From NCBI GenBank assembly GCA_964404165.1, contig CAYOIZ010000011.1:1-64000 (forward strand): 64,000 bases of DNA, read 5' to 3'. Shown one piece after another: positions 7,811 through 16,675 of this stretch (position 1 is the first letter of the stretch; every line of letters begins with the position of its first letter). The translations under genes were made by a program, and so were the position numbers. The notes below the pieces were generated by a model. The model did not search any database. It was not told the origin of the DNA and saw only the letters and a program-made list of their open reading frames with translations. The DNA comes from DASYLJ01 sp964404165. Lineage in GTDB: Bacteria > Desulfobacterota > Binatia > DP-6.

Positions 7811-9214
7811 ATGACGAGAACCCTCCTTGCCACTGTCTGTGCGCTCGCGCTCGCCGCCACCCGCGTCCTGGCGGCCGGAACCCCCGACCAGCCGTGGCCG
7901 CCCGATCCGAAGAAGTATGCGCCGGCAGGCACCGAAGTCGCACCGGGCCTCAAGGTGGGTGACACCCTCGATCAGTCCAACGCCGACAAGGCCAAGGATC
8001 TGCTGCCGCCGGAGATCCTGAAGCACTATCAGGACGGCGGCTACAAGAACGAGATCGCGTCGTGGCCCGAGGGCATCATCACGCGCGAGAAGTCGTTCAA
8101 CGCGGCGACGGCAGCGAACGAGGGCAAGTACGACATCGACCCGGCGACGGGCACGATCATCGAGAAGGCCACCGGCAAGGCGCCCGAGTACGCCTACGGC
8201 ATCCCGTTCCCCACGATCAAGGAAGACGATCCGAACGCGGGCATCAAGGCCGTGTGGAACATGTTCTACAACTACTGGAACAACGGCAGCTATCACTTCA
8301 ACGCCATCCTGGTGTGGACCAGCCCCACCGGGAAGGAGCGCGAAGCGCTGCAGGACGTGTACTTCCAGTACTACCTGAACCAGTCGCCGGCCTATCGCGT
8401 GCCGAACGAGCAGGGCTTCGCGTGGCAGGCCGTCACCAACGCCGTGAGCCCCGCCGACCTGCAGGGCACCGCGACGCTCAACTATCGGTGGATCGATCCC
8501 AGCAAGCGCGACGCGCTCTGGACCTACGTTCCGGCGCTGCGTCGCGTGCGCGCGGTGAGCCCGTCGAACCGGTCCGACGGCGTGCTCGGCTCCGATCTCG
8601 GTCAGGACGACGGTCACTTCTTCGACGGCAAGCCCGAGGACTTCGAGTGGAAGACCATCGGGCTCAAGGAAGGGCTCCGCATCAGCGAGCCGTACTCCAT
8701 CAAGGGGCAGGGCGGTCCGCTCGAGTGGATGGAGGGCGGCGAGGGCGGCTGGCGCGACACCTGGCCGAAGGCGCCGCCCGTCGCCGGCTATCTCGTCGAC
8801 GGCTGGAAGGGCGTGGGCTGGGCGCCCACCGACGCGGTGCTCACCAAGCGCAAGTTCTGGGTCGTCGAAGCGACCCCGCGTGATCGCTACTACCTTTACG
8901 GCAAGATGGAGCTCTGGATCGACGCCGAGTCGTGGATCGGCGCCTGGAACCGCAAGTCGTCGTGGAAGGGCGAGCTGCTGAACGTCTACCAGGTGCAGGG
9001 CTACCTGAATCACCCCGCCATCAGGGACGGGCAGACGGAGACGGAGTATCTCTGGAGCTCGCAGGGCGCGTGGCAGTGCGCGGAAGCGGTGAAGTCGAAC
9101 CGCGCTACGCTCGCCGGTCTGCGCTCGGAGCCGACGTCGCTGTTCGATCGGCGCGTGAAGCACAACACGGATCAGCTGTTCGACATGCAGACGCTGAGCC
9201 GCTGGGGGAAGTGA
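7811..9214 (+). CDS. DUF1329 family periplasmic/outer-membrane-associated protein
   Basis: A 467-aa exported protein. GAGGA upstream of the ATG at 7811 and the signal sequence MTRTLLATVCALALAATRVLAA set the start; a longer in-frame start at 7652 is rejected. TATLNYRWIDPSKRDALWTY and PALRRVRAVSPSNRSDGVLGSDLGQDD are the DUF1329 hallmarks. The fold resembles LolA/LolB-type lipid carriers, and members commonly occur with DUF1302 proteins and RND-like lipid exporters in Gram-negative bacteria (established for the family). A role in moving a hydrophobic compound through the envelope fits the neighbouring MaoC and TetR genes. The partner genes are not in this window. Confidence 0.88.
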   Translation: MTRTLLATVCALALAATRVLAAGTPDQPWPPDPKKYAPAGTEVAPGLKVGDTLDQSNADKAKDLLPPEILKHYQDGGYKNEIASWPEGIITREKSFNAATAANEGKYDIDPATGTIIEKATGKAPEYAYGIPFPTIKEDDPNAGIKAVWNMFYNYWNNGSYHFNAILVWTSPTGKEREALQDVYFQYYLNQSPAYRVPNEQGFAWQAVTNAVSPADLQGTATLNYRWIDPSKRDALWTYVPALRRVRAVSPSNRSDGVLGSDLGQDDGHFFDGKPEDFEWKTIGLKEGLRISEPYSIKGQGGPLEWMEGGEGGWRDTWPKAPPVAGYLVDGWKGVGWAPTDAVLTKRKFWVVEATPRDRYYLYGKMELWIDAESWIGAWNRKSSWKGELLNVYQVQGYLNHPAIRDGQTETEYLWSSQGAWQCAEAVKSNRATLAGLRSEPTSLFDRRVKHNTDQLFDMQTLSRWGK

Positions 9215-9633
9215 GCCAGTAACCAGCGTTGTTTCAGTCACTTGCCTGAGTGACCCAATGCGGAACCCGCTTCCAGGCAGCACCCAGGCAGCGGCGCGCT
9301 AGGCTCAAAGGGATTCGGCGTCGCACCGCTCGCGGGACAAGCCTACTGGAAATAACGTGGTCGGCGCGTTCAAGCCCGTCCCTGGCAACTCTCGGTTTCG
9401 CCTGACCTGAGTCTGTGTTGACTCCGAGTCGCGCCTCATGAGCCCGGGGTGGTCCGCAAACCGCGGCCCCACAAGGTGTCGGGCCGCAGGGAGGCGCGGC
9501 GGCCCGAGGCTACGTGGCGCTGAGCCGAAGCGCACATCCCGTCAAGACTAGCTAGCGCTCAGAATATGAGCCTGTTAGCCTCCGGCGCCTGAACTGAGCT
9601 CGCTGGCTACGGTGCCCCGTGAGAAAGGAACAG
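9215..9633. other. Intergenic region at the chromosome/island boundary, no gene seen
   Basis: About 420 bp. A short hairpin (GTCACT, 6-nt loop, AGTGAC; 9237-9254) follows the DUF1329 gene but has no T-run. Base composition falls after this point, so this is the likely left border of the accessory region. No recognisable tRNA gene or ORF. Confidence 0.45.
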
Positions 9634-11517
9634 ATGAGCGACGAACGTTCGGCCCCGCATCTTGGACGTGTTGACGACGCTGATCTCCTCGAACGCGGCG
9701 AAGCTCTTCGTCGCAGTGGGCATTTTGACGAGGCGACTGAATGCTTTGAGCGACATCGAGAGACGGACCGCGAGGACATAGGCCGCCAATTGGGGGCTCT
9801 TGTGCATCTGGGGCAACTTGAGCGCTTGAGCGGAAGTCCAGCGAACGCGACACGATACTACGAGCAAGCAGTCGCCCTAAGCTCCGACCCTACACACGCG
9901 GAGCAACATGCGCAGGCGCTCATAGGCCTCGGCCACATCGAGAGGCTATTTGGAAAGGGCGGAGCTGAGGCATCAAAGTGTTTTGAACAGGCGCTCCTGA
10001 CAGCTCGACGCCGCCGAGATCTAAATGGTGAAGCGGCGGCGCTTCGAGGTCTCGGAGAGCTTGCGCTTCAATCGGGTCTCTTGGACGAGTCCCGTGAGCG
10101 CTTCAGCGAATCCCGCGCGCTGGCAAGGGCCACCGGCGATGCGCTTCTTTTGGCGACAGCCGAAAGTGGCCTCGGGCGCGTCGACTTGGCAGCGGGACGG
10201 CTCGATCCTGCTCGGGACCATCTCGCTGCTGCCCTTGCACAGTACAGGCACCTTCAGGAACTCGTCGGTGCAGGCGATGTGCTGCAAGCATTGGCTGGAC
10301 TTGAAGTCGAGGCGGTGCGCGCTCAGGAGCGCCATCAAGAGGCGCTCGTGGCGTACCAGGCAGCGCGCGACCGCCGAGGTCAAATCTACGCGCTGCTAGA
10401 CCTCGCCAAGCTCGCCGAGCGCAAAGGACAGACTGGCAAGGCGCGCCAACTCTCAGCAGAAGCGGTCGCTTGCGCTTCGGAACTAGGCGTCCCTCGTTGG
10501 TCACTTCCGGCGTTGTGCAGGCTGAGCGCAACGGAATGGCGTTGCGGTGACAAGGAGGAGGCCCGGCAACACTACCAGCAGGCCGTCGCGCTATCCGAAG
10601 GCTCGCACGACGATCTCAGCTTGGGCGATTTGGCTGCCCTGCTCGAGGACAACAATGCCGCCACTCGACACTACGTCGATTCAAAGCACTGGTCGTCTTC
10701 GATCGGACTGGCATCGCTGGCACGAGCGGGCGGTAACTTCGAACAGGCGCGCGGGCATCTCGTGGAGGCTATCGCAGCCCTGAGGCGGAAGCGCGTCACG
10801 GATACAGAGGTAAGCTGCCTCCTCGACTTGGCTGATATCGAGGAGACAATCGGCAACCGCGAGGACTGCGTGATCACGCTAAGGCTCGCTCAAAGCCTCG
10901 CCGCCGATATGGGTCTGATGAGCCGGCAGGCACAAGCGCTAGAGCGACTTGGGAAGGTCGCGCACGAGCGAGACGATTTCACCGCGGCCGAGCGTCACTT
11001 CCGCGAAGCCATCACATTGTTCAGCCAAGTCCGTGACGAGCAGGGCGTGAGCTGTGCGACGGTTCATCTAGGCGACTGCTTGCTCGCTGTCGGGAAGCTC
11101 GACGCCGCCGAGGACCAATTTCACCAGGCTATCGCTCTCGCGAATGGCTTTGGAGCACATCGATCGCGCGGTTACGCGACACGCGGCTTGGCCATTGTTC
11201 ACGATGAGCGAGGCGACGCGGACTCGGCTCGACGGCTACTTGAGGAAGCGCGAGCGATCTTCTCCGCGCAATCCGACCATGTTGGCCTCGCTGACGTTAC
11301 GGTCGATGTCGGGTACTTTGAGGAGGAACGCGACAAAGCCACCGCCGCCATCTGCTTCCGCGAGGCTGCCGAACTCTACACGAAGGGTGGTCGCGCGGAT
11401 CTATCGAAAATTCCCCTCGAAGAGGCCGCGCGTCTTGTCGCACCTCCTCGCCGGGCGAAGGTGGCGAAGCGGGTTCGGGCAAAGTCCCCGAAAGCTGATT
11501 CCGCTCCGACTCACTGA
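9634..11517 (+). CDS. Tetratricopeptide-repeat protein
   Basis: A 627-aa, almost wholly helical protein made of TPR-type repeats. Examples are ALIGLGHIERLFGKGGAEAS, ALERLGKVAHERDDFTAAER and ATVHLGDCLLAVGKLDAAED. I count about a dozen degenerate 36-40-residue units. No enzymatic, membrane or signal segment is visible. The C-terminus (PPRRAKVAKRVRAKSPKA) is basic. AAAGGA four bases upstream supports the ATG at 9634 over the GTG at 9619. TPR proteins of this kind are scaffolds in signalling or defence. No partner is adjacent on the same strand, so the role is unknown. It ends beside the tRNA-Phe fragment. Confidence 0.8.
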   Translation: MSDERSAPHLGRVDDADLLERGEALRRSGHFDEATECFERHRETDREDIGRQLGALVHLGQLERLSGSPANATRYYEQAVALSSDPTHAEQHAQALIGLGHIERLFGKGGAEASKCFEQALLTARRRRDLNGEAAALRGLGELALQSGLLDESRERFSESRALARATGDALLLATAESGLGRVDLAAGRLDPARDHLAAALAQYRHLQELVGAGDVLQALAGLEVEAVRAQERHQEALVAYQAARDRRGQIYALLDLAKLAERKGQTGKARQLSAEAVACASELGVPRWSLPALCRLSATEWRCGDKEEARQHYQQAVALSEGSHDDLSLGDLAALLEDNNAATRHYVDSKHWSSSIGLASLARAGGNFEQARGHLVEAIAALRRKRVTDTEVSCLLDLADIEETIGNREDCVITLRLAQSLAADMGLMSRQAQALERLGKVAHERDDFTAAERHFREAITLFSQVRDEQGVSCATVHLGDCLLAVGKLDAAEDQFHQAIALANGFGAHRSRGYATRGLAIVHDERGDADSARRLLEEARAIFSAQSDHVGLADVTVDVGYFEEERDKATAAICFREAAELYTKGGRADLSKIPLEEAARLVAPPRRAKVAKRVRAKSPKADSAPTH

Positions 11518-11573
11518 AAATCGTGGTGTCGGCGGTTCAACCCCGCCCCTAGCCATTAGTTATTTCAGTGAGT
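11509..11573. repeat. 11-bp perfect inverted repeat flanking the tRNA-Phe fragment
   Basis: ACTCACTGAAA (11509-11519) and TTTCAGTGAGT (11563-11573) are exact inverted copies separated by 43 bp. The left arm overlaps the anticodon loop of the tRNA fragment and the TPR gene's last codons. The arrangement suggests recombinase-binding arms around an attachment core (inference). Confidence 0.55.
11514..11555 (+). tRNA. 3' half of a tRNA-Phe (attachment-site-like fragment)
   Basis: The 42 nt match tRNA positions 32-73. They comprise anticodon loop CTGAAAA (anticodon GAA), 3' anticodon strand TCGTG, variable loop GTGTC, a perfect T-arm GGCGG-TTCAACC-CCGCC, 3' acceptor strand CCTAGCC and discriminator A. 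The next bases are TTA, not CCA. Upstream bases do not complete the anticodon stem (ACTCA where CACGA is needed), so this is not a working tRNA. Fragments like this are left where an integrase-driven element used a tRNA gene as its target. No integrase of that type and no intact tRNA-Phe are in the window. Confidence 0.7.
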
Positions 11574-11774
11574 TACGGAGAGATTACTTCGAAATTCCCA
11601 TCTCGGGGCAACGCCGGGGTAACAACCTGCGCCGAATTTGCGGCCCTGGTCGGACTGTCGTCAACCAGGCGGGCTTAGATCGGTTCCGAAAAGTCCGGAT
11701 CACTGGGGCAACGTGGCGGTTCCTTCGACGTTCTTCCCGGCGGACAGCGGGAACAAGAACACTCGCCGCCCAGC

Positions 11775-14663
11775 CTATTCTGAACCAACCACCCACATCG
11801 GCTCGAGGCTTTCCCGTCTCAGCGCCTCGTCGGTGCCACCGAGCACCGCGGCAACGTCTGAAGACAACCGCGAGCGGGAGAGTCCGGGCTGCACAATCAC
11901 GACTCGGTACCGCGGGAGAGTCTCTCCTCCTCGAAGCAAAGCTTCGAGCGTCGCATAGTCTCCCTTCGCGAACCGCGAACGCCTCTGTCGTGCCTTAACG
12001 CGCTCGAGTAGGCGCGACTCGTTTAACCACCGCGTGCACTTCAGCGCTTGCCCACACACATCGTAAATGTCTGCCACTCGCGCCCCAGGTTGGGCCTCAC
12101 ATGATCGTTTGCAATGGTAGACCGTCACTTCCACTTCGCCCGCCTGCTCACGGACCGCGATGAAGTCGGCAATCTCACCCGAGCCATGGTCAAAGAAGAC
12201 CACGCTCGCATCTGAGGCTACGAGTTCTGCTTCGAGAGCCATCTGCACTGAGGGTCTGCCGTTTCGGGCAGGTTGGCACTCGTTCTCGATGTCGACCTCC
12301 GGCCAAGTGTGGAGGTGGAAGTTTGTTACGTCGAAGGGCGCGACGTCCTCGTTCCAGGGCACCAGCTGTCGCCCGTGCAACTGAGAGCCGTCGCGCAGGT
12401 AGACGTAGAGCGCCTCGTCGTTGATGTAGTCGATAAGGCGCACGGGTTCTTGCCCATGGACGAGGCGCACCTCATCCTCCCATCCTCCGACCGCCTTAAA
12501 CATCGGCGCATCCGACGGCCCGTAGTCGAAAACGAGCTCCGCGTCGGGGAACTCGGCTAGGATGCGCACCCTGTTCTCGCTTGTCCGGCTGCGGTCCACG
12601 TGGAGCGTGGAGTCCATCAAGTTCACGTGTCGACCGCCGAGAAGCACGGCGGGCACCTTCTCGTAGACATCCTTCGGCCAATCGACCCCGAGGACCTCGG
12701 CTGGTATCCCCGATGCGACAACCCCTGCGGAGAGCAAGTCGAGGGCTGAGCCTGTGTGAACGACAGTGTTCTCAGTGGCAATCTTCCGAGCTACGTGGCG
12801 GCACCACTTGAGGAACTCCGAGATCTGGATGTTCCGGTGGCTCCACACCTTCGACGAGCTGCTGTAGCCGATGGTGACGTCGTGGCCTTCCTCCCGACCC
12901 CTGCCCTGAATGTGCCCGCGAAAGTACCCGCGCGCATCGCCTCGAGTGAGTGCTCGCTGCGCACTCGGCCCAGCCATCGTGCGGTAGGACTCGCGGCTAC
13001 TCGCGAGCGTCCTGCTCTTCAATCCGATGTTGTAGAAGTCCGGGTTCTCGATGCCAGCGAGGACGCGGTCCACCATGGGGACGGGTACCATGCGATGCCC
13101 GGTCTCGCAGACTTGGTCAGCGATGTTCTCATAGGCAGACACATTCTTGCTGCGAGAGGAGTTGATGAAGAGCAGCTCGGTCTCGGCGTCGTAGTAGAGA
13201 ATGTAGAGGTCAGATTCAACTTCAGCGAAATCGGACTGCGGGCTCCAGCGGCTTGGTCGCACACCGCGGGTGATGATGACTGCGGCGTCCAGGTCATGAC
13301 TAACTTGCCGATGGACGACCTCGATTGGGGCGTGGAACTGGACCGGTCGCGTCACATCCGCGGCGGCAACCTGGTAAATCTTGACATGGCAGTAAGGACG
13401 CAGCGCATAGAGCGAAACCTCCTCACTGAGGTCCGCCGACTCGGTGGGCGCCTCGAAGCGACCGATGGTGTCGCGCACCTCTGCTTCCTCGGCCATCCGC
13501 CCCTCGCTCAAATTCACTACGAGTTCTTCCCAAGCCGCACCCTCTTCGTAGAGACGATGCCTCTCAATCTCAATCTCGTTCGGCACAGCGAGAAACGTCG
13601 CCTCACCGATTCGTTCGGCGTTGGTACGCGCGAACCGCCCAATGAACTGGACCGTGACGGCGAGCGACTTATGGGGAGCATGGATGGCAGCAACCTTCAG
13701 GTTCGGAAAGTCGAAGCCCTCCCCGAACATGTCCACGCAGATGATGCCGTCGAGCTCTCCGGCCCGCATCCTTTCGACGCCCCTCAGGACGCGGCGAAAC
13801 GAGTGCTGACTGTTCACGAGTTCTAGACGAAGCGAAGTGTGCGCTTCGTAAACGTCCGCCAGGTACTTTGCTCGAGTGAGACCGTCCGTACGGACTATGA
13901 GGTTATGCTCGAGTCCAGCCTCCCGGTCCCGCCGGAAAATCCTCTCTGCGGCCTTGGCGATGGCCACATCTGACGGCAAACCCGGCTCTGGCACCACGGG
14001 GACAAATCGAATCGACCCGTAGATACCGTCCTTCATCGCTTCGCGGAGTGGGTAGTGGTAGACGAGCTGCCCTTTTATCTCTCGGCGGTCTTGTCGGAAC
14101 GGAGTCGCGGTAAAGAGCGCACGCCGCGAATCTGGGAACGCTTCGAGCAAGCCTCGCCACGTCGTTGCCGGCGCGTGGTGAGCTTCGTCTACGAGAAGAA
14201 GGTCGAAGAGGTCTGCCGGTGGCGATGCGACATCTGCATAGGCTGGACTCGCTGTGTTTGGTGTAGCGACGACAACATCTGCGTTCCGAAGCGCTTCCCA
14301 GTCCGCAAGGGTCCCAAGCCGCTGCTTGGCTTCAATAACTTTCGGGCCGGGGATGTCATCGGGCAGCGCGCCTACCGTCTTGAGCAGGCTCAGAGACGCG
14401 AACTCCCCCGCGACCTGGTTTCGGATAAGCTTGCTCGGAGTAACGACCAACACCCGCCGTGCGCGTTCAAGGAAGGCGCTGAGCATCAGCACGCCGGTCT
14501 TTCCTGAGCCGGTCGGCATGCTGACGACCGCCGGCTCGCGCTTCACGGTGAAGTGGGCGGCGATGGCATGGGCGGCCCCACGCTGCGAACGGCGAAGCCC
14601 GACTGGGCTATCTTCGGCGATTGGCAATCGGACTGAACTGTAATGCTGTCTAAAGTATGTCAT
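11775..14663 (-). CDS. SF2 (DEAH) helicase with C-terminal nuclease-like domain, putative phage defence
   Basis: A 962-aa protein. Residues about 20-400 form an SF2 helicase core: Q-like start VGLRRSQRGAAHAI, Walker A MPTGSGKTG, DEAH box LLVDEAHHAP, motif III FTATPFRQD, motif VI VQFIGRFART. The middle and C-terminal 500 residues are not a known helicase accessory domain to me. Near the end, GSGEIADFIAVREQAGEVEV followed by TVYHCKR has the Asp...Glu-x-Lys spacing of PD-(D/E)XK nucleases (inference; the E-V-T-V-Y-H-C-K variant is unusual). Combined helicase-nuclease proteins on mobile islands are commonly anti-phage effectors. It diverges from the next gene cluster across a 700-bp gap. Confidence 0.8.
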   Translation of the reverse strand: MTYFRQHYSSVRLPIAEDSPVGLRRSQRGAAHAIAAHFTVKREPAVVSMPTGSGKTGVLMLSAFLERARRVLVVTPSKLIRNQVAGEFASLSLLKTVGALPDDIPGPKVIEAKQRLGTLADWEALRNADVVVATPNTASPAYADVASPPADLFDLLLVDEAHHAPATTWRGLLEAFPDSRRALFTATPFRQDRREIKGQLVYHYPLREAMKDGIYGSIRFVPVVPEPGLPSDVAIAKAAERIFRRDREAGLEHNLIVRTDGLTRAKYLADVYEAHTSLRLELVNSQHSFRRVLRGVERMRAGELDGIICVDMFGEGFDFPNLKVAAIHAPHKSLAVTVQFIGRFARTNAERIGEATFLAVPNEIEIERHRLYEEGAAWEELVVNLSEGRMAEEAEVRDTIGRFEAPTESADLSEEVSLYALRPYCHVKIYQVAAADVTRPVQFHAPIEVVHRQVSHDLDAAVIITRGVRPSRWSPQSDFAEVESDLYILYYDAETELLFINSSRSKNVSAYENIADQVCETGHRMVPVPMVDRVLAGIENPDFYNIGLKSRTLASSRESYRTMAGPSAQRALTRGDARGYFRGHIQGRGREEGHDVTIGYSSSSKVWSHRNIQISEFLKWCRHVARKIATENTVVHTGSALDLLSAGVVASGIPAEVLGVDWPKDVYEKVPAVLLGGRHVNLMDSTLHVDRSRTSENRVRILAEFPDAELVFDYGPSDAPMFKAVGGWEDEVRLVHGQEPVRLIDYINDEALYVYLRDGSQLHGRQLVPWNEDVAPFDVTNFHLHTWPEVDIENECQPARNGRPSVQMALEAELVASDASVVFFDHGSGEIADFIAVREQAGEVEVTVYHCKRSCEAQPGARVADIYDVCGQALKCTRWLNESRLLERVKARQRRSRFAKGDYATLEALLRGGETLPRYRVVIVQPGLSRSRLSSDVAAVLGGTDEALRRESLEPMWVVGSE

Positions 14664-15360
14664 CCGACGTTAAACGACGCCTCCGAAGCACATGGCCTCC
14701 CACGATACGCCTTCAACGAACTCGCCACCGGCGGCGTCGCGCGTTCGTTTTGCCCGACCGGCTCCCCAGCATGAACGGCGCGCACACATTTAAGCATACG
14801 TACCACGGATCCTGCCAACTCAAGCAATACTAGTAAAGAAATGCGCTTGTCCCGCGTCTCGCCAGAAGGCTTTGCCCGTGTGAGCTCGGGAAGGCCGACC
14901 GCAGCGCGGGCACACATGGACCCCTCCAGCCGGACACTCCCAGGTATCGAGGGCGTCTTGGACTAGACCCGTGGGATCATGCACCTGTGGAGCAACCTTC
15001 TGGACTTCGCCCGAATGCTTCTCAGCTTACAAGGACGCTCCGCCCTGCACTACGCGCGGCTCATCACCATGGATGGGTATCCTTAGCCCCTTCGACTTGA
15101 GTCTCCCCCTGGAGGACACCATCGAGGAACTCGCGCGAGATGCGAGGCGACGTTCGAAGCCGTGGACACCACAGCGAGCGCGGACGCGACAGACGCGCGT
15201 TTGACATCCCTCGCCGAGCCGAGACGAGTATGCATCTCGCTAAGACACGCCTCGCGATCGCCCGCGCATACAGTCTCGGCGCGCGGATACCTGAAGGGTA
15301 ACGCCGCATGGCGCGGCAGGTGCTTGCGACCTGCGCGACCGCCGTGACAAGAGTGCCGTG
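14664..15360. other. Long divergent intergenic region without an obvious gene
   Basis: About 700 bp between the helicase gene and the next plus-strand gene. Frames on both strands give low-quality translations. A 35-codon ORF (14980-15087, MHLWSNLLDFARMLLSLQG...) starts with ATG but has no good ribosome-binding site. No tRNA or strong hairpin seen. The length is unusual for this gene-dense island, and it could hold a small RNA or a decayed gene. Confidence 0.4.
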
Positions 15361-16248
15361 ATGCCCACGCGCGCGACCGCATGGAGCCTGGCGAAACACG
15401 GCGACAGTTTGGAAAAGAAGTGGTCGCCTAAGATCCTGCAGAGCTTTCCGATCTACGAGCTGTTCTGGGTAGAGCACATTGTTCCCTTGACCTATCGAGC
15501 GGTCGAACCGACATGCATCTACCTCCGGGCGGCCGTTCGGAAGGAGCTCGATGCGGTCGCGACGGCGAGCTATGGCGTGTTTCTTCATCTGGCCGGAGCG
15601 CATTCGCAGCTTCAGACTAACCGAGCGCTGTTCGCGGCCGAGGGCGTCTACACTTTCTACAGCCGTCTCTATTCCGTCGGTTTGATGGTGCGACGCTTCC
15701 TTGCGGCTATCGCGGGTGTGCTGGAGCTTTACGGTGGCGTCTACATTCCCGACGAAAGGCGCCGGCTTCGGCACCACGGCTCGGGTGACTTGGCGATCCG
15801 CTTCAAAGACGCCTTCGAGACGCGGACGAAAGACTATCGGGGGCAGCAAGTTCACGATTGGGGAGTTCCGGTGATTGGAGACAAGATACCCGGTCGTAAG
15901 CACTTGAAGCGATGGCTCGGCAAGGGGCTTCGCGAACTGGATGCCTTCCTGAAGCAACCGGACGCCGTCAAGCGTATCGCGGGCGAGTTTGTGGACCCCA
16001 TTCAGCAGGCAGAAGAGGATCTCATGTACGTTGAGCAGGTCCTAGATGATGTCTGGAAGCTCGCGCTTGGTGAGCTAGCCGCGATGGGGAAGCAGGCCGA
16101 CTACCGGACTGATCAAGCAGCGGGGGCCAACGACCCCCCGCCGCAACGCCCGATCGCTGGATCATCCGTAGTCGTGTCGCCCGCTCACTTCACCTCGACC
16201 ACGTACGCATCGAGTGCGTCGGTCGTCGCCGGGCCCAGCAAGCCGTAG
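15361..16248 (+). CDS. Hypothetical protein, island gene
   Basis: A 295-aa protein I do not recognise. It starts MPTRATAWSLAKHGDSLEKK at 15361; a GTG three bases earlier is an alternative. The body is helical with mixed charge (IYLRAAVRKELDAVATASYG, RWLGKGLRELDAFLKQPDAV), with no clear motif or signal peptide. One hydrophobic stretch, FLAAIAGVLELYGGVYI, lies near residue 117. The last 45 residues are low-complexity. It is the first gene of a plus-strand run that includes nuclease-like and AlbA_2 proteins, so a defence-associated role is possible but unproven. Confidence 0.55.
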   Translation: MPTRATAWSLAKHGDSLEKKWSPKILQSFPIYELFWVEHIVPLTYRAVEPTCIYLRAAVRKELDAVATASYGVFLHLAGAHSQLQTNRALFAAEGVYTFYSRLYSVGLMVRRFLAAIAGVLELYGGVYIPDERRRLRHHGSGDLAIRFKDAFETRTKDYRGQQVHDWGVPVIGDKIPGRKHLKRWLGKGLRELDAFLKQPDAVKRIAGEFVDPIQQAEEDLMYVEQVLDDVWKLALGELAAMGKQADYRTDQAAGANDPPPQRPIAGSSVVVSPAHFTSTTYASSASVVAGPSKP

Positions 16249-16675
16249 GAGCTACGCGCCTCGAAAGTCGACGTCACCAGCGGCGCCGAGTAAGGACCGT
16301 TCTGAATCGGGAGCTTCGTGCGGGGCACTGGGGAGTCCACAGGACACCTGGGCGCGCGAAGCTCTAGGGGTCAAGTCCGAGACGCCGGCAAGACCCGCGG
16401 CTCCGCGCTTCCTCTGACACGGGTGGGCGGCTCCAACCGGGACTGGCTGGCCGTACGAATTGCCTTTCGCGATCAATCGGAGCGGCGGCGCGATCCGCTA
16501 CAGCAGTAACCGGCTTCAGCCGTGGCTGGGTCGCCGAGCTGGCGGTTGGTCGTAGCGAACGCCCATGGACGGAGCGGGCTCCTCGCGGTATGGTTTCTCC
16601 TACTCTTTCAGTGTGGGCGCACGCGCCCGGTCTGGACAGTCTTGCGTCCAGCCTTGAGCCTAATGAGGTGTTCGG
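16249..16675. other. Intergenic region, no gene seen
   Basis: About 430 bp. Short frames on both strands lack ribosome-binding sites and coding character. A weak promoter for the following gene is expected here but I cannot single one out. Confidence 0.4.

Noticed and set aside
9237..9254. Hairpin after the DUF1329 gene as a terminator
   Set aside because: Only a 6-bp stem, with no T-run; not enough for a separate call.
11144..11998. Plus-strand ORF across the tRNA fragment
   Set aside because: It overlaps the end of the TPR gene, the attachment-site fragment and the 3' end of the helicase gene, with a low-quality translation.
14980..15087. 35-codon ORF MHLWSNLLDFARM...
   Set aside because: Short, no ribosome-binding site and no homologue in the window; mentioned only in the gap entry.
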